A stretch of DNA of 64,000 nucleotides from Carposina sasakii (Eukaryota; Arthropoda; Insecta; Lepidoptera; Carposinidae): positions 8,700,495-8,764,494 of the forward strand of contig CP053150.1 of NCBI GenBank assembly GCA_014607495.2, written 5' to 3'. Shown one piece after another: positions 1 through 12,565 of the stretch. Each line of letters starts with the position of its first letter. Position 1 is the stretch's first letter. Made by a program: the position numbers and the translations under genes. The notes under the pieces were generated by a model. The model had not been told where the DNA came from and did no database searches. It worked only from the letters and a program-made list of their open reading frames with translations.

Positions 1-3000
1 TATTCTGAAAATAGTGATTTTGTTTACCGCGTTCTCTTTCCACGTTGTCAGCATAAAGTATTGGACATAACAGCATAATTATCTGTCGAATAAAATGATC
101 TATAGGTTATATAATTTTAGGTAAAATATTTTTTTGTAGGCAAGGTCCTCAGTTTTTAACTGCCATAACCAGTTACTCTGAAAATGCTTAGCCATTATAA
201 CATTAGCGTCTGGCAATACATAATATAAATAGGTGTTAAGTACATTTTATAGGAGCCTACACTACCCAATCACAAGTTTTACTTATACGTTTTAGATGAA
301 ATTATGACGAATGCAACGACAGCCGTCATGATCTCCATACAATAAGGTGGGCAAATTAAGGCAATAACTCTTCATATAAATTACATAGAGGCGACAGTAA
401 TAGACGTATCTCATACAAATGGATTTAACACTTAAGATACGACTTATTGTCAGTTTAGTGGTTTATAATCACAATCACGAACGTTTAACTATTGCAAATG
501 TTGTAATGAAAGATCTTGGGTGGTATTTAGTTCGATCGTGCAGATCCTACGTGTCTTTGATATAATTACTTATGCTATTTTTTTGTGTTCAAATTCTAGG
601 TATATTGGGGAAAATATATACTATTTGATTGGAAATCTATTAGAAAGCTTCTATAGGATATTGTACGTTTTATAGAAAAGTTTCTGCGCCTGATTTCGGA
701 ACTAAATTTTTTTGTGAGCAGTGAAACAGAAAATGTCGAATACACATAAAAACTAGCCCCATCGTCCATCGGAACTATACGGTTAAACGCAATCCACGGA
801 TGAACACAAGTCGGTGCTTAGTCAATGTAACACCGTTCCGAAATAACATTAACCTATAGCAGTTAGACTTTTTCACGTGATTTCTTAAACGGCTGTAAAG
901 GAGCAAACATTGCGATATAACGATCCTGTCGATTCGATCGTTTTAAAAAGTCGCTTTGCCTAAGCCTCCATGGTTTTTGGTTTGTACAGTTTGTAACATT
1001 TGAATAGGCGTAAAATAAACACAAGAATTTCTCGTATTTGTAAGCTGGATGTAGCGCGACATTTTCTAATTGCCACCATGTTACGCCCACGTTGTAACTG
1101 TAACCATGTTGCAGTGTATATCAGTTCGAATTTGTAATACACAGTTAGTATAGTGGATTGAAGTGCTGTTTTATGGTCAATGACGAACGGTTTTTAGGAA
1201 ACATTCGTTTAAGCATAATTCTGAGTTATTGGTATTAAAATAAATCCTCTGTGGCAATTGAAGTGAAGATGCTTTTAGGAGTTGAGAATAGGACAGTCGT
1301 TGTTTTAAACAGGAAATAATATTATTGTTGACTAGGATCATAAGGTAAAATGGTTATTTTGCGTGTTAATAGCTACGTTAAATATGATTTATTCATTTCC
1401 AATACTTTAATTGTTTTCTTGAGAGATGCGTACTACCTACCTACTTAAATGCTTAGCTATTCAGTAAAATTACCTATCAAAACAACAATATGCTATAAAA
1501 TAATCACTAAAACAACCAGTTTCCGGTAGGTTCATTAAACACCTAATTTATTCCTAACTGCTTTACACATGTAAGTATAATATAACCTGCCGTACTTCTC
1601 AAATTAAAATATCATTATATGATTAAACAGTTATCTTATTCTATGAAATCAAAACTCAATGTCTCTCCTGCCATAATTTTGTATTCTTAGAACATGATGT
1701 TTTTAATTTAATTTAAAATGTCGTTTTACACTGTCTAAGAGAAACAATCCTCCTAAAAGCGTCCATGGTTAGGTACCTAATACTTCAGGACTTTTAAAAA
1801 ACTGAGCTTTAATTATTATCTGAAATATAACCAAGCAATATTAATTTGTCTAGCTAACTTCTTTCCCAGATATGCTGTAATATATAGGTCAGCTATTCTA
1901 CCATGTAAAAGGTATTATCAAATGTGAAAATAATTGAATTATTCTTTTTCATATAACTAAGAGTATAACCAGACAGTAGACAGATGTTCGAGTAGATATA
2001 AACCGTATAGGTATCCCACCCAGAGCCGCATTAATTACTGCAGTGCGACGCCCGCAGTCCGCCGGGAGCGAGTTTAGGACGCTTTTTCACTAGTTAAACA
2101 TATAAAAATACGAAAGAATGAACCGGAATATAAAATCCTAATTTATAAGGCACATTCTAAAGTTGTAATATAAGAGAAAAAAGTTGGCAAAGCAAACAGG
2201 AATTCGCTCCGTTCACGTCCAATTCGATTTAGTACTTCATTTATTTCCAATAGCAGAGTTAGCTAAGCTTTTAAGCGTTCCTAGTAAAGTCGCAAACCAT
2301 TAAAAAATTCGTGATGTACGAGCAAACATGGCAATTGTTTTTTCAATTCCATTTCCAAAATTTTATTTAGTAGGTAGATATACCGTTGGTTCATGCATAA
2401 ATTTCCATAGAAGTAGGTAAGCATTCTGTTTCCTAATTACTGATTTGGTTGTAACTGTATAGTTTGAGTATCTATTTACTAATGACTAGATGCAAGCTAC
2501 TGAAGCTACGATTGAGAAGTGTGTAAAATTTACCTATAGTTACAGCTATTTTCTTCCAACATGTAGTAATTAACTCAGCAGGTTTAAATCTACCTCATTT
2601 TCATAACTCAGCGTTAGTATATATACCTATATATATAGAGTATATAAAAAAACTTGATACAATAAGTTACGATCTGCATAAAACACGTTATATCAGTTCT
2701 AAAATAATATTAATAGTCTACTTTATAGTCCAGTCGATCACTGTTATTATTTATAGTAACAAGTATCGAAGACCTTCCTTATAGGGAACTCGCTCTACAG
2801 ACTGGATTGCCACTCCATAGCGTTTGTTTTTCGCTCTCCGACCGAGTAGCAGGTTACCGAAGTTTTATCCAACTCACTAGAAAGCGTGAATAAAATCAAT
2901 CCGCAAGTAAAACTGCACAGTAATTTGGCCAGTAGGTAACATTCCTTGCAATTTTTAAAACCAGGTCGGCCTCGTAAAACCGAGTGAGACGCCGGACACT

Positions 3001-3436
3001 AATCGTACCATAAAAGATACTATCAATTTGTAATCGCCGTGCAATTTGTATTAAGACGGGTATGTCGTGAGATGTAACTGAATATGCATCGCAAAAATGC
3101 AAGGTATGCGCTTATAGGTAATATATATTTTCTCATAATATTATGATAATTTAAGTTAGTTTTCTTAGCCCAGTGTTTTGAGCTCCGGCATCTACCTCTT
3201 CATTATTCTATTGTAACTAGTACATACTTGGCTCATAAACTCTTCGTAAGTAGGCAATAGTTATTTGTATGGTATGTCAGATAGCTATGTCAATAGCAAT
3301 GCAGGCATTCTTCCAAACCACGCAACCGCAATCACAATACAATTTGACCATCTATTTTATATGCTGAACTTAAACTTTCAATTGTTCGTTGGGAATGTCA
3401 TGTAATATTATTTTGTACTACAACATTATCATCACT
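1..3436. other. No gene recognised; AT-rich intron or intergenic DNA
   Basis: Short ORFs here have no ordered coding character and no good splice context. The only compositional break is a small CpG-rich patch at about 2030-2085. It could be a minor promoter, but it has no supporting start codon or splice donor. This stretch could belong to a long upstream intron of gene 1, because the exon at 18084 needs a further 5' exon that I did not find. Confidence 0.5.
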
Positions 3437-3623
3437 ACATATTATAAAACAAAGTCGCTTGCCGCTGTCTGTCTTTCAAACTAGGGAACGGATTTTGATG
3501 CGGTTTTTTAAATAGATAGAGTGATTCACGAGGAAGGTTTATAATGTATAACTAGGGACCCGCCCTGGCTGCGCACGGGAGTAATGTACTCTCACGCGGG
3601 CGAAACCATGGGCGGCCGCTAGT
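3437..3623 (+). mobile_element. Non-autonomous Helitron-like repeat copy
   Basis: The copy starts in a TATTATAAAAC-type head and contains the common lepidopteran segment GATTTTGATGCGGTTTTTT followed by GAGTGATTCACGAGG. It ends in a GC-rich tail (GACCCGCCCTGGCTGCGCAC and GGGCGGCCGCTAG). A CTAG end after a GC-rich hairpin is characteristic of Helitrons. No protein is encoded. The Helitron assignment rests on the end structure and on recalled similarity to lepidopteran repeats. Confidence 0.5.
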
Positions 3624-3640
3624 AAAATATATACTTATAT

Positions 3641-3894
3641 CCCTGAAACGAGGTAGCCAGATGTCTCCCTGAAACGAGGTAGCCAGATGTCTCCCTGAAA
3701 CGAGGTAGCCAGATGTCTCCCTGAAACGAGGTAGCCAGATGTCTCCCTGAAACGAGGTAGCCAGATGTCTCCCTGAAACGAGGTAGCCAGATGTCTCCCT
3801 GAAACGAGGTAGCCAGATGTCTCCCTGAAACGAGGTAGCCAGATGTCTCCCTGAAACGAGGTAGCCAGATGTCTCCCTGAAACGAGGTAGCCAG
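3641..3894. repeat. Minisatellite, 26-bp unit, 9 full copies plus 20 bp
   Basis: The unit begins CCCTGAAACGAGGTAGCCAG and finishes ATGTCT, a period of 26 bp. Copies start at 3641, 3667, 3693 and so on to 3875, and I see no difference between them. The array begins 18 bp after the CTAG end of the Helitron-like copy. Because 26 is not a multiple of 3, a reverse-strand ORF runs through with a 26-residue periodic translation. That ORF is a by-product of the repeat and not a gene. Confidence 0.97.
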
Positions 3895-4832
3895 AATTTC
3901 TGGATCATATTGGTGATCCCACAGCCACGTTTAGCATTATCGTGGACAGTGTAATTATCAGTAATAAGTTTCCAGCTCATCGCCTATAATTATAAAAAAG
4001 GCAAAATAATACTGCAAAAATATATAGGTAAGTAATTTTATAACATGCTTTATTTATTTGATGACCATTTACTAAAATATATGTGACTCTCTGTAATATA
4101 TCTCTACGTTGTGTGTATTTTGTGCTAAAATTCTTTTAGTCACCCATATTAAAAGCTTTCTAGTGCTTATTATGAAGAAATTAGCTTTAATTATTTATTT
4201 ATACCAATGATACATTACCGTGCGAAACCGAGATATAAACAAATAATTAATGAATAGGAAAACTGTAGTTTCAAGCTTAATAACACTGAAATAGAATACA
4301 AACTTATTACCGATCGTTTCGTTCGATAAGCAAGTTTTTATTCTTAAACTTAATTGTTCACATAAATAAATAAAAGTAAATGGTCATAAAAAAGAAAATG
4401 TTAAAAGTTATTAGAAATATCATCTGTCCTAGCATCTTTTATATTTATGGGCGCGATGTAAGGTCTTTGGTCACACAACTTCCGGCTAACAGGTTTAGTA
4501 CATTCTTGTCCACTATTTATTTATAGCTAAAAACTATATTCCAAGACATTAGAAACATGCTTTTCAAATTTTCTAAGGTCCAATTTTTCCGATCGTCATA
4601 TCTTTCACTCAAAAATAATCAAATTAGTGACAGCATCAACTTTATCCTTCAGATATTCTATGAAAAAATCATGGAAAAATCAGCTCAAAAATATGCACAT
4701 CGAATACAATGATAGCCGTCTTACTAGATTACAGTACATAAAAAAATCACAGTTCAAAGATGTATTTTAACTTAATTAAATAGTAGGGAAGCTTAATTAC
4801 TCGTACTAAACAAAAAATAAGTAGGTATTAGA
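3895..4832. other. No gene or recognisable element
   Basis: AT-rich sequence without long ORFs, tandem structure or splice-flanked coding segments that I can see. Confidence 0.5.
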
Positions 4833-5325
4833 GGTGTAAAAGTAACGATTAAAAGTGTACCCGTATGTATTCGTTACTTTGACCATGGGTACTCGTTACT
4901 ATCGTATCGTTACCGAACTCGTTACATACCGCATATGGATATGGTAACGAGTCGAATCGACGTGAACTGTCGACGTAATATACCAAATTTGCAATGATTT
5001 ACTATTTAGAAAATTTTAACCACAAACTTAAATTATACTACAAAGAATAGTACAAAACTAAAAAAACTTTCACGATTTAAAAAAATATATATGTACTATA
5101 AATAAACCTAATCGCCGTTCTTTGAAATGAGCGATTTAAATGAACCGCATCACGCGCATTGGTAGAACATACGATCAAAAACAAACGTATCAATACACCA
5201 CTTGCCTATGATACGAAACATGCGAGTAACGAGACGAATTCCTGTGTAACGTTTCGTTATTCGGTACTTGATGCGGTACCCGTTACTCAGTAACGAATAC
5301 ATACGGTTTGTTACAGCTTTATTAG
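4833..5325. mobile_element. hAT-like non-autonomous element, degraded
   Basis: The left end reads AGAGGTGTAAAAGTAACG and continues to CCGTATGTATTCGTTAC. The right end contains GTAACGAATACATACGG and GTTACAGCTTT, an imperfect inverted copy of the left. Internal sequence is rich in GTAACGA/TCGTTAC words in both orientations. The AGAGGTGTAAAAGTA end is typical of hAT-type MITEs. I could not define a clean 8-bp target duplication, so the boundaries are approximate. Confidence 0.5.
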
Positions 5326-7264
5326 GTATGATTCAGTAATTTCAAAACCAGCCTAGCTTTAGGTGTAGGATTTGTCAATAAAAGTGTTATAATAATATAG
5401 GTTACTAACAGCACGTAACTAAATAGCTAGAAGCTATATTGTTTGGGGTATCGGTTGTAGTTGCAATAAAAAAACATTATTATGTTACCAGTAGTTTGCT
5501 ACAATGCATCAGCGAAAACCACAGGCGCGCACTGTGACTTGCTTACGATTTTATTCGAGTGCAGACTCTAAAATACTCGTACCATAGGTAGGTAATGCTG
5601 TTATTTACGTAGGTAGTACATATAATGAAATAAGATTTAAATGTTGTGTTATCTATTCATGCATTCGAATGTTATTCAAATAATTTGCCGTAAATCCGAA
5701 ATTTATAGCATTACATTACAGTACCGTTGCTTATATTGTTTTTATAGAACTTCTTAGTAGTATTTTATAATCTAACACATTTCAATGTGTATCTTTGCTA
5801 TTAAGCATATCTAACAGATTGGTTATGGTACCTCATTTTGGTTAATAGTCGCAGAGATAATGGAGGCAGTAATGCTCACGAGATGACCTGAATACTTACT
5901 CATATTAGAAAGAGAAAACATGAGTTATAATGAGCCGGGCTTTATCACTGTGGACTTTCAGTGCTTTCGAGTTTCGATCGATCGTTGTAATGGATAGGTA
6001 GTGTACCTAATTGATCTTTAGTGTACACAATGTGTACTTGCCCCAGAATGCGGTGAGGCGTGGTCGGTGCATTATATTCTATTAGAGTCGTTTTGTTTAT
6101 GCAAATGCACAAGTCATCGCGACAAGACGCCGCCGAATCACATATGGATAGATTATGGAACATGGACTCATTTTGTGAAAAAGGCCTACAGCAACTCTAC
6201 CTATATTTATAGGTAATAAAATAAATTCTTCAGTTTATTAAGTTCTTTATTAGCAAGTTTATGTGCTGTTATTAAGCTGGTGCTCCTAATTCGATTCGTG
6301 TTTGTTTGGCCGAACATGATTTACAAATTCCACATCTACACTAATAGAATATAGTAAAAGTTGATTAACAGACGAATGCATTTAAAATACTGTAGTTTAT
6401 TTACACACGCCGTTCAATAAACTTTAATATGAGACCAGCAAATTAGTATCATAGCTTTGCTCTAGAAACTGTAACGAAAGTTTTATGATCGACGATAGTA
6501 TCATTAACGTGATATGATTAGCTAAAAAATTGTAAAAAAAGTAGTTTATCTTTTAATAAATACAATTTACTATTAAGCTTTGGGTAAATGTTTCCTTCTA
6601 GCTCTTCGCCGGCTGCGTCCGCGATTCCCTCGTTTTGCTTGCACGACTAGTGTGTTTGTTACATCATTTAAGTTTTGAAAGAACTTAACCTAATTATTGG
6701 GCATCAATGTACTTTCTCCTGACTTTAAAAAAATAATACCTTTCGTTAACAATCGGATAAAAAAAGGCTAGGTATAGTATATACCGTATAACCACGCGTG
6801 TAACAAATAATACGGCGTTGTACTATTGCCATTGGCTACCGCGCGATTTTTGTTGACAGTACCCATATACCTACATAGTTCGTAAAATGCCACGAAAACG
6901 AGGTACTTGTTTGATTCAACCATGATAGGTGGAGTGTCTACGAGACGGGGCCAGTCTAACGGGACAGTCCGGCCCTGCAGCCGCGATCTGCAACCCAATA
7001 CATCTAATACTGTTATTAAATTTATATGCTCACGTATCTGCTTGTACTTTCTCTCGTATGATGGTAATCGCCAACATTGATCATAGCGATACTATTGCTA
7101 TTCCCTTTCTTATGTGTATAGATAGATTTACAACAATACAACATACAATAACTAACTATTCTTTAAAGTCAATTCAAAACTCATTCAGTTCGACATCAAT
7201 TGATTACAAATTGTTAAATGGAAGTATTAAGTAGGTACTCTAAATTAGTACCTACCATTATAAT
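5326..7264. other. No gene recognised
   Basis: AT-rich sequence. The ORFs of 72 to 101 codons seen here overlap on both strands and have no splice or start context that sets them apart from chance. Confidence 0.45.
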
Positions 7265-7266
7265 AC

Positions 7267-7545
7267 AGGGTGTTTGTGACAGCCAGGCAAATATTGATAC
7301 CATGACTTCAGACCATGATTCTGAGGCGGAAAACATTAAATATTTTCGCAGGAAAATTACAGAATTTTTTGAGTTTTTCATATTTTTAGGAATATAAAAT
7401 CGGATCATCTGTTTGGGAGCTACGATGCCACAGACAGACACATACACATTTACACACACACACACACACACATACACACACACACACAGAGAGAGAGACA
7501 CGTCAAACTTATAACACCCCGTCGTTTTTTGCGCCGGGGTAATGA
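7267..7545 (+). mobile_element. MITE-like family B copy with internal microsatellite
   Basis: Starts TA-CAGGGTGTTTGTGACAGCC and contains a segment reading ATATTGATACCATGACTTC then GATTCTGAGGCGGAAAAC. The same segment occurs inverted at about 34970-35042. The right part (AACACCCCGTCG and GCGCCGGGGT) matches a tail I recall from lepidopteran repeats. The extent is approximate. Confidence 0.5.
7452..7498. repeat. (CA)n/(GA)n microsatellite
   Basis: An interrupted CA dinucleotide run passes into a short GA run. It lies inside the family B repeat copy and creates a reverse-strand ORF rich in Val, Cys and Tyr that is not a gene. Confidence 0.95.
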
Positions 7546-7792
7546 CTTAAAAATAAAATTTTAAACAAAAGTTAATTTTCAAAAAAAAGTTGCTGTCAAA
7601 AACTGATCAACCCTAATGGAGAGTCACAAGTGATTCGAAAAATATTAATGTGTCACACAATAACTAAGAAGCCCATTTAATTAGTCGTAGGATCAGATAA
7701 TCAAATTAAAAATAGATTTCCTGCGAGTAATAACACTGCCGTATAACTCAATAGAATGGTACTTGTTTAGCATTTCAGTATTTGCCTGTATA

Positions 7793-8073
7793 CAGGATAT
7801 TTATTCGTTGCCACCATTTACGAGGGGTATATACCCTATAGGGATACATTAAACAAAATAAGTTTATGCCAAAAAATTGCTGGGGAACGATTTCAATTTT
7901 TCAGGACACCCGATAAATGCAGTTCTGAAAAAAAATTGAATGTGATAACTTTGGATATTAGGTAATTTCCTGGAAACCAGACACTTCCCAGGTATGCTGC
8001 CATACAGAAAAATGTTCGAGATAATGAGGAGCATAGGCAGTATTCGGAAACTTGGACGACCAAAAACACCCAA
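7793..8073 (+). mobile_element. MITE family A, internally diverged copy
   Basis: Left end TA-CAGGATATTTATTCGTTGCC and right end ACGACCAAAAACACCC match the ends of the full copy at 49073-49453. Shared internal words include AAGTTTATGCCAAAAAATTGCTGG and the hairpin-like ACGAGGGGTATATACCC segment. It is shorter than the full copy, with part of the interior missing. Confidence 0.7.
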
Positions 8074-10088
8074 TATGAATACTTTGAGATCTGCTAATTC
8101 TGTGAATTATAACCTACTTTATTATACATACTTAATTATTACATACTCAAATTAAATACCTACCTCATCTACTAATAAATAATTGTAAGAATGTGAAGAT
8201 GTTTGGTTGGAATATATTGTTAGTCCATTACACAAAATTATCGAACATATTTTGATAAAATTAAGCAGATCAAATATTAAAATACATTCAGGCTATGATA
8301 ATTTACATGGTCTAAGTAGCTGGTGTCTGCTCGTAAGTCATAAATAATCGTATTTAAATGCTGCATCATCGTAACAAACAATATATTAAATAAAACATAC
8401 AATAAAATATATGAAACCATATAGAAAATGAATTTATTTTTGCTTACAGATGTGCAAAATAACGACGTTGTTATAAATACGACAACAACGTAGAGACAAA
8501 TTTTGTTTAATTAAACAGTAATCAGTATAGACGGGTCGCGATGTATGGAATGCCACGTGAGAGGCGGAAGCGGCAACACGCCTTGATCTTGTACGTTTAT
8601 GCGATGTGTATGTGTTTCTCATTGTGTATGTGTGGCAACATATACCTGTGTTGCTGAGAAACCTCAGAATTCTGGGTCTGTTAACACCGACAAGGGAATG
8701 TGTAGACGGAATAATTAGGGCATAATCGAAATAATTTGCTAATAAACCTAGCATTTAGGTATCTGTATGGGAGAATTCCACCTGCTGTTAGTATTTTTGT
8801 AAAATTTATAGTATGTATATATCTAGGAAGTACGAGTAGGCCTTATGAACGTTTTTTACCTAGTGTAATCTCTATTTTAGTGAAATCTTGAAAATATTTA
8901 TAAATCATTTAAACTTTGACGACAAAGTTTTTTTCATTCTAAAGTCTAAAGTAAATAAACGGATGATAGATGTTGGTCCCCGTCTCCAACCGAACCGATG
9001 ATTTTAAAAAGAGAAAATACCTCGAAACAAAAATAAGGTAGAAAATGTTATCTTTCTTAATGTGGGATGGGTCATATTCATGTAATTTAAGATATGATAG
9101 TATTAGTCTCAAGGGATCAGGCAATCCGTTGTTTCCAATATCACAGATGGATCAGTGAGACTTGATGAGATTCTCCAGGTTTGCTTTTTTAAAATCGATA
9201 CGAGTGAAGTTAGGACATACGTCTATCACAGGTCTGATAATACTATAGTATCCATTTAATTATTAGGGGAGATAGGCTTAATGTAAAATTAATGTAACTT
9301 ACCAACGGATAAATAATAACGAACAAAATATTTCCTAAGCAATAACCTAAAAGAATTACGGTGTTATTACAAAAGAGCGCCTATAGTTAGATTCGATTTA
9401 AATATGACATTTCACAGCAAAATGTGTGGCATATCTGCCAAATTTAGAGCATGTTTAGTTTAAATTCTTTTTTAATAATACGGTTATTGTTTATTTTTGT
9501 TGCAAGTTTATTGTATTACTGTTTGTACTTACTTAAAAATAAAATATACATCCATAATTAAGTAAAACTAAAAATTACATAGTTTTAGTTACGTTTGCAC
9601 GTATTACATACTTACATAATTGCTTTGTTTTCTGGTATGCTGGAAAAAATCTTATAGAGAAAAGAAGAGGAAATTTTTATGTATTTCTTTTGTAAAGTTC
9701 TCTGTATCTACTGGTAGTGTATTGTGTACAATAAAGAAGAATTTGCGGCAGAAACGGCACAGAAGCTTTTAATGAGCATCGACGCTATGTCCAATCTAGG
9801 CTTCGTTCGTGAGTGACAGCGTACTCTTCGACCCTGTTCGCACGCACGCTCCATTTTCCCATATCGACCTGCGGTGTAAGGAGGGTACTCTAACAATCAT
9901 GCAAAGCAATATAAATTGAAATGAAATGTTTGTGACTTCTGAAAATTTTCATTTAGGTGCTGACACATTTCTCGGTAAATGACGCGTGAAAATTACAGAT
10001 GTTTTAATGCATTTTCAATGGAAACTTTTCATTGACGTTTTTCGAAAATAATTGTTGTTGAAGCTCGCGAGATGGTACGGTAGGGTAC
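8074..10088. other. No gene recognised
   Basis: AT-rich DNA with scattered short ORFs on the reverse strand. I see no coding signal or element boundary that I can support. Confidence 0.45.
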
Positions 10089-10100
10089 AATTAACTAATT

Positions 10101-10206
10101 GACCCGATAGCTCAGTAGGTTAGAGCGAAAGCACGGTTTGCGAGTGGTCGTGAGTTCCAATCTCACTCGGGTGAAGAATTTTTTCAATTTTTTATTAATA
10201 TTTTAT
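10101..10206 (+). mobile_element. Short tRNA-derived SINE with perfect 12-bp TSD
   Basis: Bases 10101-10173 have tRNA cloverleaf spacing. The acceptor strand is GACCCGA against TCGGGTG (six pairs). The D stem is GCTC/GAGC with a 9-nt loop, and the T stem GTGAG/CTCAC is perfect with a 7-nt TTCCAAT loop. Between them lie 23 nt, the exact length for base 26, the anticodon arm and a 5-nt variable region. The anticodon stem keeps only two pairs, and position 33 is C, so this is not a functional tRNA. A 33-nt AT-rich tail follows. The whole is flanked by identical AATTAACTAATT copies at 10089-10100 and 10207-10218, the signature of LINE-mediated insertion. It could be a tRNA retropseudogene instead of a true SINE. 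Confidence 0.85.
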
Positions 10207-10218
10207 AATTAACTAATT

Positions 10219-12479
10219 CTACTATGGATTATTGTTTTCTAAATGAAAGAAATAGAGTACCTGTTATTAAATCTGTAATACCAGTAACTTATCCTTACTT
10301 GCATATAGTTGCCAGTGAGTGCTTTTCTTTTAACCAATCCATAGAAGATAACATTGTAAATGTAGTGTATGTATTTCACATGTTATTGTTATGATTGTCT
10401 TTTGGGAAAAAATTATAGAATTTATCATGAAAACCTGGCTACATCGTAAGTTACGGTTTACAAGAACTCAAAAACTAAATACAATGACAAATTACTATAA
10501 TATAATATCATAACTAATTACTTAATAATGTATGTATGAATTTTAAATTTTAACATAATTTTCCTAAACTTTTGCAAAATATATAAATAGGTAAATATAT
10601 AAAAAGGTTATTGCCAGTTTCGTGATAACACCGCAAACGGAAAAACAAAAACAAGTCTGTCACATGTCACATCTACGTGCGAGCTACAGCTAATAAACAT
10701 AATATGAATTTCAGATTATGCGTACCTATAAATATTGTGCATGTCTGTCTGTACGTACAGCGACAGGGTTAGCAACCTTCATGTAAAGGTCTTTCGATTG
10801 TCGAGCCCATACCCGGCTGATGTGCTGGTTTTTACGACTTCATGTCATTCAGCCCAACAGACAGCTCTCAGGGAACATACGACATATATTCCAAACGAAT
10901 GCTGCATAAACAACTTTTTGTCCTAATGCAACTTTATTTACTTATCTGCTAGAGTAATGACTTCGTGTAATTGTGTTCCCACGATTTATTTAAGCATGTC
11001 CTTAAGGCGTAACCGGTAATGCTTATTAAATAGAGTTGCAATCAACTTTAAAAGGAGCTTTTGATGATGTAGTGGTGTATGTGTGCATGTTAGCATGCGG
11101 GAGGTACGACATTCAATAACCCGTTTGTAGATTTTCTTTGTTCCCATAAAACTTTTCTGTTTTGTTTTGTATTGTATTTATAAAGTTATACAATTATAAT
11201 TATAATACTATATTAAACGTCCTGTTTAATCAGCAAAACTGCAAATATTTTTACTCTTCCACGAACCTACCATAAAATAAGTCTATGTGAGTGTACCTCA
11301 TCATCCTCAATTGCCCTAATCACTTCTAGAAGCAAAATACCACATTTTATTGGAAACTAACATTGTTAAAGCAGTTTTATAGTGTAACTGACCCAAATCC
11401 AGATACCCACATAATCATGAAGGTTTTGATATCTGGTTTATTGGGACCAGACTCGATAATTAAGATGAGGCCGGTGCAGCGATTCTGCGAAGCCTCCACG
11501 CTCGGTAACGGGATATTTCTGTCACCTATGATGTACACTGAGATAGAAGGCTGATGCAGTCGTAAGGCTTTCGAACTATAAAGATTATACATAAAACAAG
11601 ACGGCATGTGTGCTAAGCCCATTAATTTGTGTGTGGGTAACGATTATCACGTAGTTAATGGAATATACCTACGTAATAATTGTCTTAATAAATCATTAAA
11701 GCAGAAATTTGTCACTTGTCACTGGGATCTTAGATGACCTGTTACTGTTACTGACTGATATAGATTGTAGTCTATTTTATATAACTGTCTTGGGAAAAAA
11801 GCTTTAGTCATGGATGAATGTTTGTCATAGTACCTAACATTGGTTAGAAACACGATTAGGTATCTACTACATCAGGTTCTATTAAACTGTCGTCATAGAA
11901 ATTTAGTCTTTTTGTGTAAAATACACACCATTTTTGCACATTATTTACTGTTTTGGTTTAATATCAAAGAAATTAATATTTTATAGAAGGTAATGTTAGC
12001 AGACTGCGGTACTGCCGTTTATTGTATTGTTAGTACAATATGTAATTATATACTATAAAACATATAGTGGAGAAATTGGGCTAGTGGGGATTGAAAACTC
12101 CTTTATTATTTACGTACCTAACTTTAATATTATAAAATATTATTTACATATTTACCACATTATTTATTTCGATCTTTACCTCCCTCTACCTACGCGACTC
12201 TACGTATATTTTATTAGTTATCTTGTTATTTTTAACGATCGCGTACAACTCTTCGGGTCGAAGCGCAAGTTACGAGCGTCTCTTAATTACCCTACCGTGT
12301 AATTATCGGACTACCATCATACGTAAATTACATCTAGATAAAGATTTTACAGAATTTATTACCTTTACTCTGGTTTTATATGTTTTTTGCATATAATTTT
12401 TGGATTACTACTAATTGCTCTACTCGTACAAGTTTGTTGGGATGTGTTAAAAATCACGTTATTTCCGTTTTGGATTGTT
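10219..12479. other. No gene recognised; one GC-richer patch
   Basis: Mostly AT-rich. At 11377-11622 the composition rises and ORFs of 63 and 81 codons overlap on opposite strands. The reverse-strand one is the longer. I take the patch to be an old repeat or a conserved noncoding segment, because no splice sites frame it. Confidence 0.4.
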
Positions 12480-12565
12480 CCCGCATCGGCGTGGCCAGAA
12501 CTGCAGGATTATAAAGGAGATCTTACAACCACATTTAGCATAGCGGAGGCAGATGTTATGACAAA
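12480..12565 (-). repeat. Repeat family C, partial copy
   Basis: Contains GTGGCCAGAACTGCAGGAT, then GATCTTACAACC and ACATTTAGCATAGC. The same order of words occurs at 33160-33230 and, inverted, at 48050-48130 and 56400-56465. It is an interspersed family that I cannot name. Confidence 0.6.

Noticed and set aside
3552..3980. 142-codon reverse ORF with a repeated 26-residue block
   Set aside because: It is the translation of the 26-bp minisatellite. The period is a consequence of 26 x 3 bases and not a repeat protein.
7214..7501. 95-codon reverse ORF rich in Val, Cys and Tyr
   Set aside because: Its N terminus is the CA/GA microsatellite and the rest is a MITE-like repeat.
10101..10173. Functional tRNA gene
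   Set aside because: D and T arms are good, but the anticodon stem keeps only two pairs and base 33 is C. The flanking duplication shows a retroposed copy.
11363..11622. Overlapping 63- and 81-codon ORFs on opposite strands
   Set aside because: Slightly GC-richer, but no splice sites or recognisable domain. More likely an old repeat.
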